Origin: Aliishimia sp963678085
GTDB lineage: Bacteria; Pseudomonadota; Alphaproteobacteria; Rhodobacterales; Rhodobacteraceae
Direction of reading: 5' to 3'
Length of the DNA stretch: 64,000 nt
Assembly: GCA_963678085.1 (NCBI GenBank)
Contig: OY782680.1
Span: 3,162,001 to 3,226,000 of the forward strand
Made by a program: the position numbers and the translations under genes. Shown here in pieces: positions 32,236 to 41,242 of the stretch. How positions within the stretch are numbered: position 1 is the stretch's first letter; each line of letters starts with the position of its first letter. The notes beneath the pieces were generated by a model. It did not search any database, was not told the DNA's origin, and was given only the letters and a program-made list of their open reading frames with translations.

Positions 32236-35028
32236 ATGAGCCACTATAGCGATTACCTAGCCGAAATCGAAACCCGCAAGGGCCAAGGTCTTAGCCCCAA
32301 ACCCATTGACGATGCCGCGCTAACCGCCGAAATCATCGCGCTGATCAAAGACACGGGCAATACGGATCGCAGCGATGCGCTGCATTATTTCATCTATAAC
32401 ACCCTGCCCGGTACCACCAGCGCGGCGGGCGTTAAGGCGGAGTTCCTCAAAGAGATCATCCTGGGCGCGGCCCTGGTTGAAGAAATCACGCCAGATTTCG
32501 CCTTTGAGCTGCTCTCTCATATGAAAGGTGGCCCCTCGGTTAAGGTGCTGTTGGATCTGGCCCTTGGCGAAAATACCGATATCGCGGCCCAAGCGGGCAC
32601 CGTGCTCAAAACCCAAGTTTTCCTTTACGAGGCCGACACAGATCGTCTGAAAGCGGCGCTAGATGCGGGCAACACGGTCGCACGCGAGATCCTGGAAAGC
32701 TATGCTGAAGCTGAATTTTTCACCAAACTGCCCGAGATCGACGAAGAGGTGAAAGTCGTCACCTATATCGCCGCCGAGGGGGATATTTCAACCGACCTGC
32801 TCTCTCCGGGCAACCAGGCACACTCGCGCGCTGACCGCGAATTGCATGGCAAATGCATGATTTCCGAGGCCGCGCAGAAAGAGATTGAGGCCCTGAAGAT
32901 CCAGCACCCCGATAAGCGCGTGATGCTGATTGCCGAAAAAGGCACCATGGGCGTTGGCTCCTCGCGCATGTCCGGGGTGAATAACGTGGCGCTCTGGACC
33001 GGCAAACAGGCCTCGCCCTATGTGCCTTTCGTGAATTACGCCCCCGTCGTGGCAGGCACCAACGGCATTTCCCCGATCTTTCTGACCACAGTTGGCGTGA
33101 CCGGAGGCATCGGTGTGGATCTGAAAAACTGGGTGAAAAAGACCGGCGAGGACGGCTCACCCATCCTCAATAATGACGGCCAGCCGATCCTAGAGCAGAA
33201 ATACTCCGTAGAAACCGGCACCGTTCTAACCATCAACACCAAAGAGAAAAAGCTCTATAACGAGGATGGCTCCAAAGAGCTGGTGGATATGGCCGGCTCT
33301 TTCACCCCTCAAAAGCTCGAATTCATGAAGGCGGGCGGGTCTTACGCCATCGTTTTCGGCAAAAAGCTGCAAACATTCGCCTGTGAAGCGCTGGGGGTTG
33401 AGCTGAAATCCGCCTTTGCCCCGGCCAAGGAAATCAGCCATGCGGGTCAGGGCCTCACGGCGGTCGAGAAAATCTTTAACACCAATGCGCGCGGCGTCAC
33501 CCCCGGCAAGGTGCTGCATGCCGGATCTGATGTGCGCGCGGCGGTCAATATCGTCGGCTCGCAAGACACAACCGGGCTGATGACCATGCAAGAACTGGAA
33601 GCCATGGCCGCAACCGTGGTCTCTCCAAGCGTGGATGGGGCCTATCAATCGGGCTGTCACACCGCCTCGGTCTGGGATGCAAAAGCGCAAGCCAACACCC
33701 CGCGCCTGATGAAATTCATGAATGATTTCGGCCTTGTCACCGGGCGCGACCCCAAGGGCGTTTATCACTCCATGACCGATGTGATTCACAAAGTGCTGAA
33801 CGATATCACCGTCAGCGATTATGACATCATCATCGGCGGCGATAGCCACACACGCATGTCCAAAGGCGTTGCTTTTGGCGCAGATAGCGGCACCGTCGCG
33901 CTGGCGCTTGCGACGGGAGAGGCCTCCATGCCCATCCCCGAATCCGTGAAAGTCACCTTTAAGGGCGAGATGGCCGATTGGATGGATTTCCGCGATGTGG
34001 TGCATGCGACCCAAGCCCAGATGCTCGCCCAGCATGGCGATAACGTCTTTCAGGGCCGCGTGATCGAGGTGCATATCGGCACGCTGCTCGCCGACCAGGC
34101 CTTTACCTTCACCGATTGGACCGCCGAGATGAAGGCAAAAGCCTCCGTCTGTATCTCCAATGATGAAACGCTGATCGCCTCGCTAGAGCTGGCCAAATCC
34201 CGCATCCAGATCATGATGGATAAAGGCATGGAGCATGAAAGCGGCATGTTGCAAAGCCTGCTCGACAAGGCCAATAAGCGCATCGCGCAAATCAGATCCG
34301 GCGAAAAACCTGCCCTCGTGCCAGATGAAAACGCCAAATATTTCGCCGAGGTCGTGGTTGATCTGGATGAAATTATCGAGCCCATGATTGCTGACCCAGA
34401 TGTGCATAACGCAGATATCTCCAAGCGCTACACCCATGACACAATTCGCCCGATCTCCTTCTACAAGGCGGAAAAGAAAGTGGATTTGGGCTTTGTCGGC
34501 TCCTGCATGGTGCATAAGGGTGACATCAAAATCGTGGCCCAAATGCTGCGCAACCTTGAGACCGCCAATGGCGCGGTCAGCTTCCAAGCCCCGCTCGTGG
34601 TCACCGCGCCGACCTATAACATCATTGATGAGCTGAAAGAGGAAGGCGATTGGGAAATCCTGCAAAAATACGCGGGGTTTGAATTCGATGATACCGCGCC
34701 CAAGGAAAAAGCGCGCACCGAATATGACAATATCCTCTATCTCGAACGCCCCGGCTGTAACCTGTGCATGGGCAACCAAGAAAAAGCGGCTAAGGGCGAC
34801 ACGGTCCTCGCCACCTCCACCCGTCTGTTCCAAGGGCGCGTAGTCGCGGATTCAGAGACGAAAAAGGGCGAATCGCTCCTAGGCTCCACCCCCGTTGTTG
34901 TGCTCTCCGCGATTTTGGGGCGAACCCCAACGCTAGAAGAGTATAAAACCGCCGTTGAGGGGATCGACCTGACAAAATTTGCCCCGCCCCAGCAAATCCC
35001 CGGCACCTCTCGCTCGATGCATTACTAA
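32236..35028 (+). CDS. acnB: aconitate hydratase B / 2-methylisocitrate dehydratase
   Basis: 930 aa, full length for AcnB, with the N-terminal HEAT-like domain (about 1-160). Cluster and active-site segments include SGCHTASVWD, GGDSHTRMSKGV and, near the C-terminus, RPGCNLCMGNQEKA with the CxxC of the 4Fe-4S ligands. It isomerises citrate to isocitrate and can act in the methylcitrate cycle. The 190-bp upstream gap contains a near-palindrome around CATACATCGGTATAC that may be an operator. The hairpin repeat copy C starts 17 bp after the stop. Confidence 0.97.
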   Translation: MSHYSDYLAEIETRKGQGLSPKPIDDAALTAEIIALIKDTGNTDRSDALHYFIYNTLPGTTSAAGVKAEFLKEIILGAALVEEITPDFAFELLSHMKGGPSVKVLLDLALGENTDIAAQAGTVLKTQVFLYEADTDRLKAALDAGNTVAREILESYAEAEFFTKLPEIDEEVKVVTYIAAEGDISTDLLSPGNQAHSRADRELHGKCMISEAAQKEIEALKIQHPDKRVMLIAEKGTMGVGSSRMSGVNNVALWTGKQASPYVPFVNYAPVVAGTNGISPIFLTTVGVTGGIGVDLKNWVKKTGEDGSPILNNDGQPILEQKYSVETGTVLTINTKEKKLYNEDGSKELVDMAGSFTPQKLEFMKAGGSYAIVFGKKLQTFACEALGVELKSAFAPAKEISHAGQGLTAVEKIFNTNARGVTPGKVLHAGSDVRAAVNIVGSQDTTGLMTMQELEAMAATVVSPSVDGAYQSGCHTASVWDAKAQANTPRLMKFMNDFGLVTGRDPKGVYHSMTDVIHKVLNDITVSDYDIIIGGDSHTRMSKGVAFGADSGTVALALATGEASMPIPESVKVTFKGEMADWMDFRDVVHATQAQMLAQHGDNVFQGRVIEVHIGTLLADQAFTFTDWTAEMKAKASVCISNDETLIASLELAKSRIQIMMDKGMEHESGMLQSLLDKANKRIAQIRSGEKPALVPDENAKYFAEVVVDLDEIIEPMIADPDVHNADISKRYTHDTIRPISFYKAEKKVDLGFVGSCMVHKGDIKIVAQMLRNLETANGAVSFQAPLVVTAPTYNIIDELKEEGDWEILQKYAGFEFDDTAPKEKARTEYDNILYLERPGCNLCMGNQEKAAKGDTVLATSTRLFQGRVVADSETKKGESLLGSTPVVVLSAILGRTPTLEEYKTAVEGIDLTKFAPPQQIPGTSRSMHY

Positions 35029-35045
35029 GAGTATGCCCGGAGCAA

Positions 35046-35118
35046 GCGCCCCCCTTCATTTGGCCAATAAATACCTTATTTGATACGGGGCGGGGGTGTG
35101 GGGGTGCAAAACCCCCAC
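35046..35118 (+). repeat. dispersed intergenic hairpin repeat, copy C
   Basis: Plus-strand copy starting GCGCCCCCCTTCATTTGGC 17 bp after the acnB stop. It contains the longer linker CCTTATTTGATACGGGGCG, also seen in copy B but absent from A and D. It ends with the perfect 8-bp hairpin GTGGGGGT / ACCCCCAC around GCAAA. Confidence 0.85.
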
Positions 35119-35178
35119 TTTGCTGGGGTTCTTATCGGCGGCGACGTTTGAAATATAGTCCGGCAACAGCCGCGCGGG

Positions 35179-36834
35179 TTATCCCAGCGCGGCTTTTTGT
35201 ATTTGGCTCAAGGTTTTGCGCGGGGCAATCGCTTCGGCAGCGATATTGAGATCCAGCACGGCTCCGTTCTCGGATGCCAGAGCGCGCGCAAACGCGGGGG
35301 CGAAATCCTCACTGCACTCGACCCGTTCACCATAAAACCCGTAAGCTCTTGCAAGCGCGGCAAAATCCGGGCTCACCATATCGGTGCCACACACCCGCGT
35401 TGGATATTCACGTTCCTGATGAGCGCGGATCGTGCCATAAATTCCGTTATTGAGGATCAGCACAATGGGCCGCGCCCCCGCCTGGGCTGAGCTGGCTAGC
35501 TCTTGGCAATTCATCTGAAAATCGCCGTCCCCTGCAAAGCAAAGCACGCAGCGTTCGGGATGCACCAGCTTTGCGGCGATCGCGGCGGGCAGCCCATAGC
35601 CCATTGCGCCCGATTGCGGGGCGAGCAGGCGCATATCCGGCCCATAAGAAATATGGCGCGAGGGCCAGATCGCAAAATTCCCCGCGCCATTAGTAATAAT
35701 TGCATCTTCAGGCAGCTTGGCCGTTATCGCTTGCATCACGGCGGCCATATCCACGGGGCTTGGTTGGGGCGGCGCGATCAGGCTGGCCTCATACTCTGCA
35801 CGGGCCTGCGCGCGCCACGCCTCCCAATCACCAGAAACCGGTGCGAGGGCGCTGGCAAAGGTGTTGGGGCCGGCATGAATGCCCAAGTCTGGCTGGTAAA
35901 TCTTGCCCAGTTCACCATCTGAGGGGTGCACATGGATCACCGTCTGTTCGGGAACCGGCACGCTGAACGCGCTATAGGCGTCGGTTGTCATCTCACCAAA
36001 GCGGATATTGAGAGCCAGGATCGTATCGGCCTCAGTGATGATCCGGCGCACATGCGGCGGCATGCCCACGCCCGCATCGCCTGCATAGACCGGGGAGCGG
36101 TTGTTGAATTTGTCCTGAAAACGAAAGGCCGCCAGCACGGGGATATTCGAGCTTTCGGCGAAACGGGTAATCGCTTCGCGTCCGGCCGCGCTCCAAAGAT
36201 TGCCGCCAAGGATGATCACTGGGCGTTTCGCGGCGCTGAGCAGATCTTGCGCCTCAGCAAGAGCGTCGGTTGTTGGGGCCGGTTCGCTGATCCGGGGTGG
36301 GCCAAGAAGCGGGGCTGCATCTGTGGCGGCGCTCAGCATATCTTCTGGCAAAGCAATGACCACGGGGCCAGGACGCCCGGATAGTGCAGTGCTCCAGGCG
36401 CGGCTCAGGATTTCGGGAATACGTTCGGTTTGGTCGATCTCTACGGCCCATTTCGCCATGGTGCCAAAAACCGCGCGGTAATCCAGCTCTTGAAACGCCT
36501 CGCGCCCTTTTTGATCCGTGGCGACCTGACCCACGAAAAGCAGCATCGGGGCGCTGTCTTGCATAGCCGTGTGCACGCCGATTGACGCATTGGTCGCGCC
36601 GGGGCCGCGCGTGACAAAGCAAATCCCAGGCGTGCCAGTGAGCTTGCCATAGGCGGCAGCCATGAAGCTGGCCCCGCCCTCATTGCGGCACAGCGTGAAA
36701 TCAAGCTGACCAGCCGTATCATGTAGAGCGTCCAGAACAGCCAGATAGCTTTCGCCCGGAACGCCGAAGCTGTGACGTGCGCCCATAGCGATGAGGGAGC
36801 GCACCAACAATGCGCCGCCATGTTGCGAATTCAT
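35179..36834 (-). CDS. ThDP-dependent acetolactate synthase-like enzyme
   Basis: 551 aa from the ATG at 36834 (MNSQHGGALLVRSL), with GGGGAGAGG upstream; an in-frame extension to 37020 overlaps the next gene and is basic low-complexity sequence, so it is rejected. It has the three-domain decarboxylase layout: catalytic Glu52 (RNEGGASFMAAAYG), the central domain, and the ThDP/Mg motif GDGDFQMNCQELASSAQAG...LNNGIYG. The protein belongs to the large acetolactate/benzoylformate/indolepyruvate group; a catabolic role is likelier than isoleucine-valine biosynthesis because no ilvH lies beside it. Substrate unknown. Confidence 0.85.
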   Translation of the reverse strand: MNSQHGGALLVRSLIAMGARHSFGVPGESYLAVLDALHDTAGQLDFTLCRNEGGASFMAAAYGKLTGTPGICFVTRGPGATNASIGVHTAMQDSAPMLLFVGQVATDQKGREAFQELDYRAVFGTMAKWAVEIDQTERIPEILSRAWSTALSGRPGPVVIALPEDMLSAATDAAPLLGPPRISEPAPTTDALAEAQDLLSAAKRPVIILGGNLWSAAGREAITRFAESSNIPVLAAFRFQDKFNNRSPVYAGDAGVGMPPHVRRIITEADTILALNIRFGEMTTDAYSAFSVPVPEQTVIHVHPSDGELGKIYQPDLGIHAGPNTFASALAPVSGDWEAWRAQARAEYEASLIAPPQPSPVDMAAVMQAITAKLPEDAIITNGAGNFAIWPSRHISYGPDMRLLAPQSGAMGYGLPAAIAAKLVHPERCVLCFAGDGDFQMNCQELASSAQAGARPIVLILNNGIYGTIRAHQEREYPTRVCGTDMVSPDFAALARAYGFYGERVECSEDFAPAFARALASENGAVLDLNIAAEAIAPRKTLSQIQKAALG

Positions 36835-36874
36835 TTGGCCTCTCCCCGCCTTGTAACCTGTACTTGTGGTTGCC

Positions 36875-38353
36875 TTAGCCGTCGTTTTCGGCACTTTCCT
36901 GTGTGCTTTCGGGCTCTTCGCTTGTCGTTTCAGGGCTTTCTTCAGCTTCGGGCTCTGATCCCGCGTCTTCTTGTAGCGCGCCATTGACCCATGTTCCGCT
37001 TGCCTCTTGGCCGGTGGCATAGCGCAGGGTGCCCTCGCCTTCGCGGCGGCTATTTACGAAATTGCCCTCATACACATCGCCGTTTTCATAGGTGGCGACG
37101 CCCTGTCCGGTGATTTCGCCATTTTGCCACGCGCCCTCATAGGTAAAGCCCGACGGCAGCACGAGCTTGCCGGTGCCGTGGCGCACGCCGTTTTCAAATG
37201 TTCCCTCATAAATGGCCCCATCCGGGAATGTGGTGCGGCCCTGGCCGTGGCGTTTACCCTCTTGCCAGCCGCCCTCATAGCGGTAGCCATCTTGATAGGT
37301 CATCACCCCTTGCCCGTGATTGCGTGCGTTTTTGAAGCCACCGCGATAGACGATGCCATTGGGATAGGTCACAACACCCTCCCCTTCGATCACGCCCAGA
37401 GCCCATGCGCCCTCATAGGTGGCGCCATCAGGATAGGTGATTTTGCCCTGCCCTTCGGGGAGATTATTTTTGACCTCGCCTTCATAGATTGAGCCATCGG
37501 GATAGGTAATTTTGCCCTGCCCTTCGCTGTTTCCACCTTTCCAGCTGCCCTCATATTGCCAGCCATCAACGCCGATAAAGCGGCCCTCGCCCTCGCGAAG
37601 ACCGGCAACAAATTCACCCTCATAGCGATCGCCATTGGTATAGGTTGCCACCCCTTGCCCGGCGCGCTGCCCGGCAGAGAATTGCCCGGTATAGGTCACG
37701 CCATCGGCCTGGGTGAGCGTACCTTCGCCCTCGAACTGGTCATCATCCCAGCTGCCCTCGTAAGTGAGCCCATCGGCCAAGGTCAATTTCCCAAGCCCCA
37801 CGCGCACCCCATTGCGCACCTCGCCCTCGTAAATTGCGCCATCTATATAGGTGATCGTGGCGCGTCCGGTTTGCGCGCCCTCGACCCAATCGCCGTTATA
37901 TTGTCGCCCACTCGGGGCCATCATCACGCCCGTGCCATGGTGGCGACCGTCCAAAAATCCGCCCTCATAGCGCGCGCCATTGGCATAGACCCGCGTGCCG
38001 GTTCCGGTCATGGCCCCATCGGCCCATTCGCCCTCATACGTGCTGCCATCGGGGGCGGTTATCTTGCCCTGCCCATCCGGTTTGCCCTTGGTAAAGCTGC
38101 CCTCGTAAACCGAGCCATCGGGAAATTGGGCACGACCTTGACCGCGAATCTCGCCCTCAACCCAGTCGCCACTATATTCATAGCCATTGGGCAGCGTATA
38201 TGTGCCCTGCCCATGTTGCAGCCCGCCCTTAAAGGTGCCGACATAGACCCCGCCATCATCATATTGTTTGGTTTGCACATCTCCCTGTGCCCAAACGGTT
38301 GAGGTCAACAGGATGAGAACCAAGCTAAAGGCGGTCAGCATCAATCGAGGCAT
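36875..38353 (-). CDS. exported MORN-repeat protein
   Basis: 492 aa. Signal peptide MPRLMLTAFSLVLILLTSTVWA, then 18 complete 23-residue MORN units of the form YEGxWxxGxxxGxGxxxxxDGxx (about residues 38-450) and a partial 19th, ending in an acidic Glu/Ser-rich tail of about 35 residues. MORN proteins usually scaffold membranes or bind lipids or other proteins; most known examples are cytosolic or eukaryotic. Its exported location and regular array suggest a periplasmic or outer-membrane scaffold. Function unknown. Confidence 0.85.
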   Translation of the reverse strand: MPRLMLTAFSLVLILLTSTVWAQGDVQTKQYDDGGVYVGTFKGGLQHGQGTYTLPNGYEYSGDWVEGEIRGQGRAQFPDGSVYEGSFTKGKPDGQGKITAPDGSTYEGEWADGAMTGTGTRVYANGARYEGGFLDGRHHGTGVMMAPSGRQYNGDWVEGAQTGRATITYIDGAIYEGEVRNGVRVGLGKLTLADGLTYEGSWDDDQFEGEGTLTQADGVTYTGQFSAGQRAGQGVATYTNGDRYEGEFVAGLREGEGRFIGVDGWQYEGSWKGGNSEGQGKITYPDGSIYEGEVKNNLPEGQGKITYPDGATYEGAWALGVIEGEGVVTYPNGIVYRGGFKNARNHGQGVMTYQDGYRYEGGWQEGKRHGQGRTTFPDGAIYEGTFENGVRHGTGKLVLPSGFTYEGAWQNGEITGQGVATYENGDVYEGNFVNSRREGEGTLRYATGQEASGTWVNGALQEDAGSEPEAEESPETTSEEPESTQESAENDG

Positions 38354-38531
38354 GGGTGCTCACTTTCGGCTGCAAAACACTATATAATTATCGTAGGGCA
38401 AGGTTCTTCTACTCGCAATGTCTTTCAAAACTCTTTATCCGGCTCTTGTGTTCAACAGGAAACGCTCGAGGCGGCGGGTTTTTTGCAATGCTGGCTTGTT
38501 TGTGGGGGCGCGGGCTTTTACATGGCCCTTT

Positions 38532-39329
38532 ATGAAACGCTGGATCCCTTTTTTGAAATCGAACCCGTCGGTGGCTGTGTTGCGCTTGCAGGGGATGATT
38601 GCCACTGGTGCGCGCGGCGCGCTGAATGATGTCACGCTTGCGCCTTTGTTGCAGCGTGCTTTTACCAAGGGCAAACCCGATGCGGTGGCGCTGGTGCTGA
38701 ACTCTCCTGGCGGCAGTCCTGTGCAATCGTCGCTGATTGGGGCGCGGATTCGTCGGCTGGCGGCGGAAAAAGAGGTGCCGGTCTATGCCTTTATCGAGGA
38801 TGTGGCGGCCTCGGGTGGCTATTGGCTGGCCTCGGCGGCAGATGAGATTTACGGCGATGAGAGCTCTATTGTGGGCTCGATTGGGGTGATTTCGGCCGGG
38901 TTTGGCGCGCATGAACTTTTGGGGCGCTATGGGGTGGAGCGGCGCGTTTACACCGCCGGAAAATCCAAATCCATGCTTGATCCTTTCCGGCCAGAAAATC
39001 CCGAAGATGTGGCGCGGCTTAAGCGAATCTTAGAAGATCTGCACGATAACTTCATTGGGCATGTAAAGGCGCGGCGCGGGGATAAGCTAAGCGCAGATGT
39101 GGATTTATTCACGGGCGAGATATGGCTTGCGGCAAAAGCGAGTGAGCTAGGATTAATTGACGGGATCGGCCATCTGGTTCCGAAGATGAAGGAGATTTTT
39201 GGCGAAAAGGTGCAGTTTCGCGACTATAGCACGCGCAAACCCTTGCTGCAAAGGCTGGGGGCACAAATGGTGCAAGAGGCGGCGCAGGGGCTGGAAGAAC
39301 GTGCGGCCTTTGCCCGGTTTGGGCTGTAG
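38532..39329 (+). CDS. S49-family signal-peptide peptidase-like protease
   Basis: 265 aa from the ATG at 38532 (MKRWIPFLKSNPSVAVLRLQG); earlier in-frame sequence is basic and not conserved. Ser/Lys dyad: Ser94 in DVAASGGYW and Lys146 in YTAGKSKSM, 52 residues apart as in SppA. Other motifs: NSPGG and GSIGV. It lacks a clear N-terminal membrane anchor at this start, in contrast to SppA, and is the short one-domain SohB/SppA-type. Likely cleaves residual signal peptides or membrane-protein fragments. Confidence 0.9.
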   Translation: MKRWIPFLKSNPSVAVLRLQGMIATGARGALNDVTLAPLLQRAFTKGKPDAVALVLNSPGGSPVQSSLIGARIRRLAAEKEVPVYAFIEDVAASGGYWLASAADEIYGDESSIVGSIGVISAGFGAHELLGRYGVERRVYTAGKSKSMLDPFRPENPEDVARLKRILEDLHDNFIGHVKARRGDKLSADVDLFTGEIWLAAKASELGLIDGIGHLVPKMKEIFGEKVQFRDYSTRKPLLQRLGAQMVQEAAQGLEERAAFARFGL

Positions 39330-39331
39330 CT

Positions 39332-39499
39332 ATGCTGGCAAAAATTGTTTTTCTATTTCTGGCCTTTATCGCCTTGCTGGGCATTTTGGGCAAGCTGCAT
39401 TGGATTGGCGGGCCGAGGCTAAAGCAAGTGAAATGCAAGGCGTGCGGGCGCCGCCATTTGGCGCAGCGCCCTTGCAAATGTGGGAACTCGAATGGCTGA
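39332..39499 (+). CDS. 55-residue membrane-anchored zinc-ribbon-like protein
   Basis: Short gene starting 2 bp after the S49 protease stop and overlapping the antiporter start. One hydrophobic segment (LAKIVFLFLAFIALLGILG) is followed by a basic cytoplasmic tail with four cysteines arranged VKCKACGRRH ... RPCKCGNS, a CxxC plus CxC pair like a zinc ribbon. Its placement, overlap on both sides and clean cysteine pattern argue that it is a true gene. Unknown function; may partner the protease or the antiporter. Confidence 0.65.
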   Translation: MLAKIVFLFLAFIALLGILGKLHWIGGPRLKQVKCKACGRRHLAQRPCKCGNSNG

Positions 39500-40442
39500 G
39501 CTTATGCCCTGGCTGCTTTCCGGTCTGGGCCTTTTAATCCTGCTTTTGGCGGGGGATGCGCTGGTGAAGGGCGCGGTGAATCTGTCGCTGCGCCTGGGCG
39601 TGCCGGCGCTGATTGTCTCGCTCACGATTGTGGCCTTTGGCACCTCGGCCCCTGAATTGCTCATTGGTGTAAAGGCCGTCCTTGAAGACGCGCCGGGCAT
39701 CGCTTTGGGCAACGTGGTGGGCTCCAATACCGCCAATATCCTGCTGGTCCTTGGCCTGCCTGCCATAATGGCTGCCATGCATACCTCGCAATGTAACACC
39801 CGTAAGACCTATAATTTCATGCTTGCGGCCACACTTTTGTTCATCGCCTTGGCCTTTCGCGGCGTGTTCGATTGGATTGCGGCGCTCACCCTGCTTGGGG
39901 CGCTTGGCTATGTGCTCTTTGACGCATTTGCTGAGGCGCGCTCCCATCGCAAAGCGGGGCAAGAAGAGGAAGAGGTTGAGGGCGCGGATCCGGGCCTTTC
40001 AGGTCTTGCGATTGGCATTTTCCTACTGCTTGGGCTGATTGGACTGCCCTTGGGCGCGGGGCTACTGGTGGATAATGCCTCAATCATCGCAAAACAATAT
40101 GGCATCAGCGATGAGGTGATTGGCCTCACTTTGGTGGCGGTGGGCACCTCTTTGCCCGAGCTGGCGACAACCACTATGGCAGCCCTGCGCCGTCAAGCGG
40201 ATGTGGCTTTGGGAAATGTGATTGGCTCTAATATGTTCAACCTATTGGCCATTATCGGAATCGCTGCGCTGGTCGGGCCAATCCCCGTGGGGGCGCAATT
40301 TTTGGCCTTTGATCTTTGGGTCATGCTGGGCGCATCGCTCCTGCTGATCCCTTTTGTTTATCTGGGCCGCGATATTTCTCGTCTTTGGGGCTGGGTTTTG
40401 AGCGCGCTTTACCTAGGTTATGTGGCACTGGTGCTCACCTAA
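39492..40442 (+). CDS. calcium/sodium antiporter (CaCA family, YrbG-like)
   Basis: 316 aa with about ten membrane segments in two inverted halves. The alpha-repeat motifs are AFGTSAPELLIG with GNVVGSNTANI in half one and AVGTSLPELATT with GNVIGSNMFNL in half two; an acidic Glu-rich cytoplasmic loop (QEEEEVEGAD) separates them. The start ATG at 39492 overlaps the stop of the small upstream gene. It exchanges cations across the inner membrane, probably Ca or Na for H or Na. Confidence 0.92.
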   Translation: MAELMPWLLSGLGLLILLLAGDALVKGAVNLSLRLGVPALIVSLTIVAFGTSAPELLIGVKAVLEDAPGIALGNVVGSNTANILLVLGLPAIMAAMHTSQCNTRKTYNFMLAATLLFIALAFRGVFDWIAALTLLGALGYVLFDAFAEARSHRKAGQEEEEVEGADPGLSGLAIGIFLLLGLIGLPLGAGLLVDNASIIAKQYGISDEVIGLTLVAVGTSLPELATTTMAALRRQADVALGNVIGSNMFNLLAIIGIAALVGPIPVGAQFLAFDLWVMLGASLLLIPFVYLGRDISRLWGWVLSALYLGYVALVLT

Positions 40443-40456
40443 CCAAAGGCTTTTTT

Positions 40457-41242
40457 ATGACTGAAAAACGCGCGCTCGTAACAGGGTCTGGTGCCCGATT
40501 GGGCCAAGCCATGGCATTGCATCTGGCCGAGCAAGGCTATGATGTGGCGGTGCATTATGCGGCCTCCGCGAAAGGGGCCGGCGAAACCGTGGCGCAGATC
40601 GAAAAGGCGGGGCAAACGGGCGTCGAGCTCCAGGCCGATCTGCTGGACCCAGAGGCGACGACGCAGCTCTTTACACAGGCCACCGAGGCCCTGGGCGGCC
40701 CCATCACCTGTCTGATCAATAACGCGTCGATCTTTGAATATGACACGCTGCACTCTGCCACGATGCAAAGCTGGGATAGGCATATCGGCTCGAACCTGCG
40801 TGCCCCGTTTCAACTGACCCAAGCCATGGCGCATCAAGGGCTTGAGAGCCGCACTGACCAAGCCGGAGAGCCGCTGGCAACGGGCCTCGTCATCAATATG
40901 ATTGACCAGCGCGTGCGCAAATTGACCCCGGAATTTATGACCTACACGATTGCGAAAATGGGGCTCTGGGCCTTTACCCAAACCGCCGCCCAAGCGCTTG
41001 CGCCGCAGATCCGCGTCAATGCCATCGGACCCGGCCCCACCTTGCAAGGCGCGCGTCAAAGCACAAAACATTTCACCAATCAGCGCGCAGCAACCGTGCT
41101 CAATCGCGGTGCGAATCCCAGCGATATCACCGCCGCGCTCAGCTATTTTCTGAACGCCCCAGCGGTCACTGGCCAGCTGTTATGCGTTGATGGCGGGCAG
41201 CATTTGGGTTGGCAGACACCGGACATACTTGGGGTAGAATAG
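40457..41242 (+). CDS. SDR family oxidoreductase, pteridine-reductase-like
   Basis: 261 aa. Nucleotide motif TGSGARLG at about 10-17, NNAS at 86-89, then Asp/Tyr/Lys active-site region with YTIAKMG (Tyr and Lys) and INMID in place of the usual Ser strand, as in the FolM/PTR1 group. An Arg-type motif ARLG after Gly favours NADPH. It starts 14 bp after the antiporter and is followed by a variant of the dispersed hairpin repeat. A pterin or folate role is a guess from the motif pattern. Confidence 0.82.
   Translation: MTEKRALVTGSGARLGQAMALHLAEQGYDVAVHYAASAKGAGETVAQIEKAGQTGVELQADLLDPEATTQLFTQATEALGGPITCLINNASIFEYDTLHSATMQSWDRHIGSNLRAPFQLTQAMAHQGLESRTDQAGEPLATGLVINMIDQRVRKLTPEFMTYTIAKMGLWAFTQTAAQALAPQIRVNAIGPGPTLQGARQSTKHFTNQRAATVLNRGANPSDITAALSYFLNAPAVTGQLLCVDGGQHLGWQTPDILGVE

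Noticed and set aside
33226..34074. Long minus-strand open frame inside acnB
   Set aside because: Antisense to a confidently identified gene, His/Gly-rich composition typical of shadow frames.
36835..37020. N-terminal extension of the acetolactate-synthase-like protein
   Set aside because: Lys-rich low-complexity residues overlapping the MORN gene; a good ribosome site precedes the ATG at 36834.
37556..38302. Plus-strand repetitive open frame opposite the MORN gene
   Set aside because: Its repetitiveness is simply the complement of the MORN repeats.
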